64,000 nt of DNA from Candidatus Ideonella esbjergensis (lineage in GTDB: Bacteria > Pseudomonadota > Gammaproteobacteria > Burkholderiales > Burkholderiaceae_C), in contig JADJLP010000010.1 in assembly GCA_016710065.1 (NCBI GenBank), positions 124,001 to 188,000 on the forward strand, read 5' to 3'. Under the pieces are notes generated by a model. It was not told the DNA's origin. It ran no database searches and saw nothing but the letters and a program-made list of their open reading frames with translations. A program made the translations under genes and the position numbers. Of this stretch, positions 42,100 to 49,227 are shown piece by piece (the stretch's first letter is position 1; the number at the start of each line of letters is the position of its first letter).

Positions 42100-43404
42100 T
42101 CAGGGGTTGATGGCGGCGGCCTTCTGGCCACCGCGCAGGCGCAGAGCGCGAAAAATCGCGCCCAGGCGTTGTTGGGCGTCGGCCGGCGTGGCCTTGTCGT
42201 CCAGGAAGTAGCGGTGGATCTCGGCCACGATCACGTCCTTGCGGGTTTCGTCGGTGGCCATCCGGTGGGCCAGACTGGGTGCCTGCTGGGCGGCACCTTG
42301 CATGAAGGCTGTCCACGAATCGCGCGCGCACGCATCCATCTTGCTCAAGTCGGCATCGCGCCGTACCGACACCGAGCCCTTGACCGCGTTGTACTCGGCT
42401 TGCACGGCCGGCTGCACTGCAATGCGCGCCAGCTTCTGCTGCGCGTCGGTGTGGGTGTAGTCGCTGGCGAACATGGTCAGCGTGTCCACGCTGTACAGGT
42501 GGTAGCTGGCGGTCCCGGGTGCCGGTGCGCACCCGAAGCCGCCGTCAATCACCGCGCCAGACTCCAGCAACTCCCCCTTGGCCCAGTCACCCATCACCAG
42601 CATGGCGGCCTCGCCGCGCTGCACCTGGCGCACCAGGTCGGTCCAGGGGCGCTCTTGCACGGTGGGGCTCATCCAGGCCTTGAGGGTGCGCAGGCGCTGC
42701 AGCGCCAGCACCAGGCGCTTGTCGGCCAGCGCGGCCTCGCTCTGGCGCACAAACAGCTCGCGGTGCAGGGCCGGGCCGCCCTCGGCCAGCACCAGGTTCT
42801 CGAACAGGGTGGCCACCTGCCAGGGCTCGGCGCTCTGTGCCAAGGGCACCGCGCCAGCGGCCTTCAAGCGGGGCGCCATGGCCGCGAACTCAGCCCAGTT
42901 GGCCGGTGGCTTCAGGCCCAGGCGCTCCAGCAGCGGCCGGTTGTAGAACAGGGTGTTGATGCGGTGCACGCCCAGCGGCGCCGCCACCACATGCCCACGG
43001 TGCTGCACCAGCGCATACACGGTGGGGCTCAGCACCTGGGCCCAGCGGCCGGCAACGGCCACGTTGTCAAATTCCAGCAGCAGGCCGATGCCCGCCCACT
43101 CCTTGATCGACTCGCCAATGATCTGCGTCACCTCGGGCGCCTGGCCGGCCAGCACGCGGCTGCGCAGCACCTTGCCGGCGCCCAGGCCGGCGCCGCCCGG
43201 TATCGCGGCGTCTTGCCAGGTGACGCCCTCCTCGGCCAACCGGCTGGCCAGCACGTTCGCGGCCTTGCGTTCGCTGGCCGAGGTCCACCAGTGCAGCACT
43301 TGCAAGGTCTCGGGTGGCGTGGCGGTCTGTGCTGGCACGCACGGGATCAGCCCCGCCAGAAGGGCAGCAAGGGCACAGCGTTTGAAATCAACCAGGCGGA
43401 GCAT
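42100..43404 (-). CDS. Sugar ABC transporter-type solute-binding protein, orphan
   Basis: A 434-residue family 1 extracellular solute-binding protein with a signal peptide ending about residue 26 (CVPAQ). LHWWTSASERKAANVLASRL is the signature of glucose/mannose binding proteins of the GtsA type. No permease or ATPase gene of its own is adjacent. Instead it heads an operon with a response regulator and a kinase. It may serve as a sensing co-receptor, or supply a transporter encoded elsewhere. The ATG at 43404 begins directly before the signal peptide. Confidence 0.9.
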   Translation of the reverse strand: MLRLVDFKRCALAALLAGLIPCVPAQTATPPETLQVLHWWTSASERKAANVLASRLAEEGVTWQDAAIPGGAGLGAGKVLRSRVLAGQAPEVTQIIGESIKEWAGIGLLLEFDNVAVAGRWAQVLSPTVYALVQHRGHVVAAPLGVHRINTLFYNRPLLERLGLKPPANWAEFAAMAPRLKAAGAVPLAQSAEPWQVATLFENLVLAEGGPALHRELFVRQSEAALADKRLVLALQRLRTLKAWMSPTVQERPWTDLVRQVQRGEAAMLVMGDWAKGELLESGAVIDGGFGCAPAPGTASYHLYSVDTLTMFASDYTHTDAQQKLARIAVQPAVQAEYNAVKGSVSVRRDADLSKMDACARDSWTAFMQGAAQQAPSLAHRMATDETRKDVIVAEIHRYFLDDKATPADAQQRLGAIFRALRLRGGQKAAAINP

Positions 43405-43441
43405 GACCCACTCATTGTGCGTTCAAGCCGGCACGGCGTTC

Positions 43442-43554
43442 CGTCACTCCCGCATCCCGCTTCGTCATTCCCGCATCCTCCTTCGTCATTCCCGCGAAGG
43501 CGGGAATCCATGTGATGGTGGTGGCGGGTGGATTCCCGCCTTCGCGGGAATGAC
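43442..43554. repeat. Inverted repeat of the GTCATTCCCGCG family with two extra partial arms
   Basis: The full unit at 43485-43554 has an arm starting GTCATTCCCGCGAAGGCGGG, an 18-base spacer and a complementary arm ending GGGAATGAC. Two partial arms (CGTCACTCCCGCATCC at 43442 and CGTCATTCCCGCATCC at 43462) precede it in tandem. It lies 12 bases from the end of the SGNH hydrolase gene. Confidence 0.85.
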
Positions 43555-43566
43555 GAGGGGTGCGGC

Positions 43567-44253
43567 TCAACGCAATGCCCGCGCCAGGGCCGGCTCGATC
43601 AGGCGCTGCATCACGGCGTAGCCGGCATCGTTGGGGTGCACGCCATCGCCCGAGTACTCCAGGCCCAGGCCCTGCTCGGCATCGGCCAGCGCGCCGTGGA
43701 AATCCACAAAGCCCAGGCGATTGCGCGTTGCATAGTCCTTGATCCAGGCGTTGAGCGCCACGATGCGCGGCGCCGGCAGCAGCTCAGGCGCCCAGGGGTA
43801 ACGCTTGGCCGGCAGCACGGCGCACAACACCACCCGAATGCCATGGCTGCGTGCCAGTTCGGCCATCGAGGCGATGTTGCCTTCGATCTCCTCCAGCGTG
43901 GCAGGGCCGGTGTTGCCGGCGATGTCATTGGTGCCGGCCAGGATCACGACGGCGCGCGGCCTCAGCGCGATCACGTCCTGCCTGAAGCGCAGCACCATCT
44001 GCGGTGTGGTCTGCCCACTGATGCCACGGTTGATGCGCGCAGGGCTGGTGAACACGCTGGCCCGGCTGTTTGACCAGCCCTCGGTGATGGAATCTCCCAT
44101 GAACACCACGCGGCGGGTCTGCCTCGCGGCCGGCACCAGCGCGCCGTTGTCGGCCTGGAAATGGCGCAAGCCCGCCCAATCCTGTGGATCAGCGGCGTGG
44201 GCCAGGCCCATGGCTGTGCAAAAGAGGGTGGTCAAGAGCCATCGCGCCTTCAT
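43567..44253 (-). CDS. SGNH/GDSL-family hydrolase
   Basis: A 228-residue secreted hydrolase. The signal peptide is about 1-20 (ends GLAHA). Block I GDSITEGW holds the nucleophile Ser, block III is ILAGTNDI, and the D and H are in GDGVHPNDAGY. Such enzymes act on esters or acetylated carbohydrates, and some are chitin or peptidoglycan acetylesterases, which would fit this locus. ATG at 44253 is used, since translation further upstream runs through a repeat. It is flanked on both sides by inverted repeats. Confidence 0.88.
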   Translation of the reverse strand: MKARWLLTTLFCTAMGLAHAADPQDWAGLRHFQADNGALVPAARQTRRVVFMGDSITEGWSNSRASVFTSPARINRGISGQTTPQMVLRFRQDVIALRPRAVVILAGTNDIAGNTGPATLEEIEGNIASMAELARSHGIRVVLCAVLPAKRYPWAPELLPAPRIVALNAWIKDYATRNRLGFVDFHGALADAEQGLGLEYSGDGVHPNDAGYAVMQRLIEPALARALR

Positions 44254-44272
44254 GATCGTACTCTGCCACTTC

Positions 44273-44342
44273 GTCATTCCCGCGCAGGCGGGAATCCATG
44301 CCTTGGCGGCGGCGGGTGGATTCCCGCCTTCGCGGGAATGAC
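44273..44342. repeat. Inverted repeat of the GTCATTCCCGCG family
   Basis: A 70-base unit with an arm starting GTCATTCCCGCGCAGGCGGG, an 18-base spacer and the complementary arm ending GGGAATGAC. Together with the unit at 43485-43554 it brackets the SGNH hydrolase gene. Confidence 0.85.
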
Positions 44343-44408
44343 GGCAGAGGATGCGTGCCTGACGAAGGGGGACGCGGGCAAACACGCCTGTTCTCGAGCA
44401 ATCCTGCT

Positions 44409-46145
44409 TCATGGGGCCCTGCCTTTGCTGAAATCAAACAGGTTCATCAAATCTCCCACCGCCGGCCGGTTCAGCGGCACATAGGGCTGCCGGGCGCTGT
44501 GCACCGGGTTGGGCAGGTTGTCGCGGCTGCGCTTGGAGAGTGGCGCCAGGCCCCAGTTGCGCTCCACGAACTTGAGTATGGAGGCGTGGTCGTAGTAGGT
44601 GTGGTCCACGTGGCCGCGCTTGGCGAACGGGGACACAGCCACCATGGGCACGCGGGTGCCATCGCCAAAGAAGTCGATGAACTGGGTGTAGCCCGAGTCG
44701 TAATAGCCGCCGCCTTCGTCGAAGGTGACCAGCACCACCGTGTTCTTCCACAGCGCGGGGTTGCGCTGCACATGCTCCACCACGTCCTTCACCAGGTACT
44801 CGAAGCTGGGTTGCAGCGAATAGCCGGGGTGCCCCGAAATGCTGTCGTAGGGTGCGATGACCGAGAAGGCCGGGAAGCTGGCCGCGCTGCCACGCACGTC
44901 CACATAAAACTGGCTCAGGTCTTGCAGCTTTTCGCGGTCTGGCCCGGTCATGGTGGAGCGGAACTGCGTGAGTGCGTCGCAGGTCTTGCAGTACTCGCCG
45001 TTGGCGTCGTCGCCGTGGTTGCGCCCGCCGCTGTACCACTTCCAGCTCACCCCGGCTGCGCTCAGCGCATCGCCAATGTGCGGCATGGTTTGCGGTGGCA
45101 CCAGGAAACTGTCGGGCTTGATCTCCAGCGCCTGGCCCGTGGCCGAGTAGCCCGGGTCCAGGTTGTTCACCATGTAGTAGGCGCCGGGCTCGCAATTGCC
45201 GTCGTTGAACGTGCGGTAGGGCAGGCTGGCCAGGAGGCGGCGTATGCCGGCCACGCCGGGCTGGGTGGCGTCGGCACAGTTCACGTACGTGCCGCCGTCG
45301 TAGCCGTCCTCCACCCACCAGTTGTTGGTGCCGGGCTGGGTGTTGGGGTTCTCGATGCGCTTGGCCGGCGGCATCGCCAACTTGCCGGCTTCGTTGTAGG
45401 TGGCCATGTCGGCCGTGGCCAGCGAGAAGTAGTTGGTCGTGGTGCCGCCCATCACCGATTGGTGGTAGTTGTCGGCCAGCGCGTAGCGGTCGGCCAGGTG
45501 CTTGAAGTAAGGCGCGTCACCCTGGGCCATGTTGTAGAAGCCCATGGCAATGCCACCCTGGAACGTGCCCTTGGGTGGCACGCGCGAAGGCCCGGTGCTG
45601 GGGCCGGCAGCGGCGGTTTCCGAGGTCCACACAAACAGGTCGTTCTTGCCACCGTCCACCTGTTGCCACATCTGGAAGAAGCGGTGTACCGGGTCGCCCG
45701 TGTGGGCGCCATAGCTCACGTGGTGGGTGATCTGGTAGGGCCCGTTGGGCAAGGGGCCGGCAATGCGCGGGTCGTGCCCGCGGCTGCCTTGCCCTGCAGC
45801 CCCCAGCGCATGGGGCGCGGGCAGCTCGGCGTAGGCGCCGTCCCGGGGTGGCGTGGGTGAATAGTCGCCGCTTTGCCGTGCGGTGGCCTGGCGTGCGAGT
45901 TTGAAATTCGGGCCCGGCAAGCCTTGTGCGGTGACGATGCCGCGCGACAGCAGGTTGCTCACCGTTTGTCCGCGCTGCGGCTGGTAGACGCCGTAGAGGT
46001 TGTCGAACGTGCGGTTCTCACCCACCACCACGATCACGTGTTGGATGGGGGTGCGGGGTGCGACACCAGCGGCCGCCACCTGCAGCCAACCCAAGGCAAC
46101 GAGTGGCGCGCTCGCAAAGACGAGTGGCCGAAGGACATGAAGCAT
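44409..46145 (-). CDS. Phosphoesterase family protein (phospholipase C/acid phosphatase-like)
   Basis: A 578-residue exported protein with a signal peptide ending near residue 26. VIVVVGENRTFDNLYGVY is the PF04185 metal/nucleophile motif, and VLVTFDEGGGYYDSGY and VAVSPFAKRGHVDHTYYDHASILKFVE are the C-terminal ligands. Relatives are bacterial phospholipases C and AcpA-like acid phosphatases. It lies between the TonB-dependent receptor and the SGNH gene on the same strand. The substrate and link to amino-sugar use are unknown. Confidence 0.88.
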   Translation of the reverse strand: MLHVLRPLVFASAPLVALGWLQVAAAGVAPRTPIQHVIVVVGENRTFDNLYGVYQPQRGQTVSNLLSRGIVTAQGLPGPNFKLARQATARQSGDYSPTPPRDGAYAELPAPHALGAAGQGSRGHDPRIAGPLPNGPYQITHHVSYGAHTGDPVHRFFQMWQQVDGGKNDLFVWTSETAAAGPSTGPSRVPPKGTFQGGIAMGFYNMAQGDAPYFKHLADRYALADNYHQSVMGGTTTNYFSLATADMATYNEAGKLAMPPAKRIENPNTQPGTNNWWVEDGYDGGTYVNCADATQPGVAGIRRLLASLPYRTFNDGNCEPGAYYMVNNLDPGYSATGQALEIKPDSFLVPPQTMPHIGDALSAAGVSWKWYSGGRNHGDDANGEYCKTCDALTQFRSTMTGPDREKLQDLSQFYVDVRGSAASFPAFSVIAPYDSISGHPGYSLQPSFEYLVKDVVEHVQRNPALWKNTVVLVTFDEGGGYYDSGYTQFIDFFGDGTRVPMVAVSPFAKRGHVDHTYYDHASILKFVERNWGLAPLSKRSRDNLPNPVHSARQPYVPLNRPAVGDLMNLFDFSKGRAP

Positions 46146-46175
46146 CAGTGGTGCCCGTATAGACGATCAAGAAAG

Positions 46176-46226
46176 TGCTGCCGGGCATCTGTTGGGGCGG
46201 ATAGCCCCGTCAGATGGCCGGCAGCA
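46176..46226 (-). terminator. Long hairpin downstream of the TonB-dependent receptor gene
   Basis: Arms TGCTGCCGGGCATCTG (46176-46191) and CAGATGGCCGGCAGCA (46211-46226) pair at 15 of 16 positions, with an inner stem GGGGC/GCCCC in the loop. On the minus strand it is followed by CTTTCTTG, a weak T-rich tail. It fits a terminator or attenuator between the receptor gene and the phosphoesterase gene. Confidence 0.65.
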
Positions 46227-46274
46227 GAGGTAGGGCCCGGGCTTCACACAGATGCCCGGACCAGAGCGCAGCGC

Positions 46275-49118
46275 TTACAGCTTGTAGTTGATGCCGAAGA
46301 GGTAACGGCGGCCGTACTCGTAGTAGCGCTCGGGCATCATGCGCAGCGGCGTGGAAGTGCTGGAATCATCCGCCAGGCTGGTGCGGTACGGCGTGTTGGT
46401 GGCGTTGTTCACCTGCAGCAGCACCGAGAAGCCCTTGAGCGGGCCGGTTTCCCAGCTGTAGCCCAATTGCAGGTCGACCACCGATTCGGCCTCGATGGAA
46501 GCCATGGACTTGTCGATCCATACGCCGCGAACTTCGGCCGAGAACTTCGAGCGATAGCGTTGTGCCACACGGGCCTGCCAGCCGTTCTTCTCGTAGTAGG
46601 CGGTGAGACCGTAGACGTCACCCGAGAGACCTTCCAAACTGCGCTTCAGGTCGGATCCTCCGTCGCTGGTTGAGCCCGGCAGGTTGCTTTCGGTGTGGGA
46701 ATAGCTGGCCATGACGCCGAAGCCATCCAGCGCTGGGGTCAGCAGATTGCCTTCCAGCGCAGCCGCGAGCTCGTAGCCCGTGACGTGACCACCCTTGTTG
46801 TTGACCGGAGCCGAGAGCGTACCGATGTTGTTGTAGAAGGGGTCTGCCTTGACTACACCTGTGTCCGGAAAACCGGTGAAGTCAAAGATGAAGTTGTCCT
46901 TGTAGATTGAGTTCTTCAGCTCCTTATAAAACGCAGCCGCCGACAGGTAGCTGCGCTTGCCGATGTACTTCTCCAGCGACAGGTCCACCGCGTTGGCGCG
47001 GAAGGGTTCCAGGAACGGGTTGCCGCCGCTGCCCGACCATTTACCAGGCGTCTGGCCCGACTGCGCCACGCTGGCACTGAAGCCAGCACGCATGTCGTCC
47101 ATGTTCGGCCGCGCAATTTGCTGCGCCAGACCAAAGCGCAGCTTGGTGGTGGGCGTGAGCTCGGCCGCCAGGTTCAAGCTGGGCAGCACGTCGGTGTAGG
47201 CCTTGCTGAACTTCATGGGTACGGCCACCTGGTTGTTGGCGTCCCAGGCCACACCCGTGGCGCTTTGGTCGGCACGAACCACTTGCAGGCCCAAATTGCC
47301 GGTCACTGGCACGCCAGCATTGAACTCCATGCCGAGCTTGGCAAAGGCGGTGGTGACCTTCTCGTCCACACCCCATTTGCGGCCAGGCATCGAGCTGAGA
47401 TTGGTGAGGGCCGAGTTGTACAGCCCCGTACCGATGGCGCTCATCATGTCGAAGCTGACCATCTTGGGTGCACCTGCGAAGCTCAGGTCCACCGGCGCCT
47501 GCAACAGGCCTGTCGGGAACGGCAGACAAGTCTCGGAGCCCATGCAGGTGTTGCCACTTTTCATGGCATAGATGGTCTGCGTGCTGTCGCGGTTCTTGGT
47601 GCGCTGGGCGTAGTTGATGCCACCTTCGAAGCGATTGAAGATGCTCATTTCCAGATCACGTTTGGCCGACAGGCGCAGGCCCTTCAGCTGGTCGTCGATC
47701 TTGATGGGCGACAGCGAGCCGGATGTGGGAACTCCATTCAGATTGCCCCACTCGGAGATGCCACGCAGTTGCACCACCGACGTGCTGCTGTAGTCGCCAA
47801 TAGGCGTGTAGCGCGAGAAGCCAAATTGCGGACTGGAGATGAAGTCGAAGCCGGTCTTGGCCGTGGCCGAGGCATACATCTCGCCCACCAACTCGTCGCG
47901 GGTGGCCTTGGAATAGCTCACATCAGCGCTGGCCTTCCAGTCACCCACCTTCAGCTCGTTGTTCCAGCCCAGGGCGCTGATCTTGTCATCGCGCTTGCCA
48001 TAGCGAGTAAGCATGAACGGGTCCACATTGGTCACCCTGCCACCCGTCACGATGGCGTCACCATTGATCGTGGTAGTGGCGACGTTGCTGTAGATCGGCC
48101 CGCCCGTGGCCGGGTTGGCAGGCGTGCCATTGCCACTCCAGTTGGGCATCAGGTTGGCCTGAAACTCTCGGGCCTGGGTGTCCTGACTGAACTGCGAGTA
48201 GTACAGATCCAGCTGGCTGTGGAAGTCCTTGTTGGGCTTGTATTCGAGCACGGCCATCAGACCGTCGCGAACCTGCTTGTTCGACAGGACGCCGGCATCA
48301 AAGCCTTGCAGGGTGCTGGGTGCTTTCGCCGGATCGGCGTTCTCCAAGCCACGGAAGGCACCCCACCAGATGGCCGAGTTACCCCACCACCAATTCTTGA
48401 AGTAGCGCTCCTGGTTAGTGTTCTCCAGGTGGGCAAAGCCCAGTGCCACTCCCACGGTGCGGTCAGCGAACTGGTCCACATAGGAGATGCTGAGCCGATT
48501 CCCGTCGGCTGAAATTCCCGGGATCTGTGTGCCGAAAGAGTTGCGCTCGCCGCGCAGGCCCACGCTGAAGGCACGCTTGCCAAAGTCCAGCGGCTTGACG
48601 GTCTTCAGGTCCACGGTGCCGGCCAGGCCTTGCGCGCCCAGGGCCGCATCGGGCGTTTTGTAGACCGTGGCACCGCTCATCAGTTCGGACGGGATCTGGT
48701 CGTACTCGACCCCTCGGTTGTCGCCCGTGCTCACCATCTCGCGGCCATTCAGCAGGGTGACGGCAAACTTGGGCGCCATACCGCGTATGGACAGAACCTG
48801 GTCACGGCCAGCCACGCGCTGGGCCGTGAGGCCAGGCAGGCGGGCCAGCGATTCGGCAATGCTGGTGTCGGGCAACTTGCCCAGGTCTTCGGATGAGACG
48901 GCTTCAACGATCGAGTCGGACTCGCGCTTGACCGCCACCGCCGTCTCGATGGAACGACGAATGCCGGTGACCACCACGGTCTCTGTGGTGGCTTGCTGGG
49001 CAAAGGCCATGTCCGCCTGCATCAGCAGCGTGGCGCAAGCCACCGCAATGGGCGTGATCTTCACGAGCGGGCGGAGTTGCCCGGTCCTGAACTGTTTGTC
49101 TCCAATGTGCTTCTTCAT
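46275..49118 (-). CDS. TonB-dependent outer-membrane receptor, probable chitooligosaccharide uptake
   Basis: A 947-residue receptor. An export signal (to about residue 40, AFAQQ) is followed by a TonB-box-like ETVVVTG. The plug domain is about 55-175 (PDTSIAESLARLPGLTAQRVAGRDQVLSIRGM), and the 22-stranded barrel ends YEYGRRYLFGINYKL. The 947-residue length and sequence style match the oligosaccharide-transport receptors of carbohydrate loci. With the GH20 enzyme and ABC system next to it, a chitooligosaccharide is the likely cargo. It lies 109 bases after the GH20 gene. Confidence 0.9.
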   Translation of the reverse strand: MKKHIGDKQFRTGQLRPLVKITPIAVACATLLMQADMAFAQQATTETVVVTGIRRSIETAVAVKRESDSIVEAVSSEDLGKLPDTSIAESLARLPGLTAQRVAGRDQVLSIRGMAPKFAVTLLNGREMVSTGDNRGVEYDQIPSELMSGATVYKTPDAALGAQGLAGTVDLKTVKPLDFGKRAFSVGLRGERNSFGTQIPGISADGNRLSISYVDQFADRTVGVALGFAHLENTNQERYFKNWWWGNSAIWWGAFRGLENADPAKAPSTLQGFDAGVLSNKQVRDGLMAVLEYKPNKDFHSQLDLYYSQFSQDTQAREFQANLMPNWSGNGTPANPATGGPIYSNVATTTINGDAIVTGGRVTNVDPFMLTRYGKRDDKISALGWNNELKVGDWKASADVSYSKATRDELVGEMYASATAKTGFDFISSPQFGFSRYTPIGDYSSTSVVQLRGISEWGNLNGVPTSGSLSPIKIDDQLKGLRLSAKRDLEMSIFNRFEGGINYAQRTKNRDSTQTIYAMKSGNTCMGSETCLPFPTGLLQAPVDLSFAGAPKMVSFDMMSAIGTGLYNSALTNLSSMPGRKWGVDEKVTTAFAKLGMEFNAGVPVTGNLGLQVVRADQSATGVAWDANNQVAVPMKFSKAYTDVLPSLNLAAELTPTTKLRFGLAQQIARPNMDDMRAGFSASVAQSGQTPGKWSGSGGNPFLEPFRANAVDLSLEKYIGKRSYLSAAAFYKELKNSIYKDNFIFDFTGFPDTGVVKADPFYNNIGTLSAPVNNKGGHVTGYELAAALEGNLLTPALDGFGVMASYSHTESNLPGSTSDGGSDLKRSLEGLSGDVYGLTAYYEKNGWQARVAQRYRSKFSAEVRGVWIDKSMASIEAESVVDLQLGYSWETGPLKGFSVLLQVNNATNTPYRTSLADDSSTSTPLRMMPERYYEYGRRYLFGINYKL

Positions 49119-49227
49119 GTGCGACTACCTCTCGTCATGGGTTTAAAAAAATGCTGTGCCTCGAACGCACCGGTCGTGCCGGTTGGGTTGTGCCCCTCTG
49201 TGTCATCCGAGCCTGTTTGCCGACTAC

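Noticed and set aside
41239..43515. A 758-codon plus-strand frame over the response regulator and binding protein genes
   Set aside because: It runs antisense across three recognised genes and the protein has no motif.
44253..44412. N-terminal extension of the SGNH hydrolase upstream to 44412
   Set aside because: The extension reads through the inverted repeat and gives the well-known artefact peptide HSREGGNP and a following WIPACAGMT. The real signal peptide begins at 44253.
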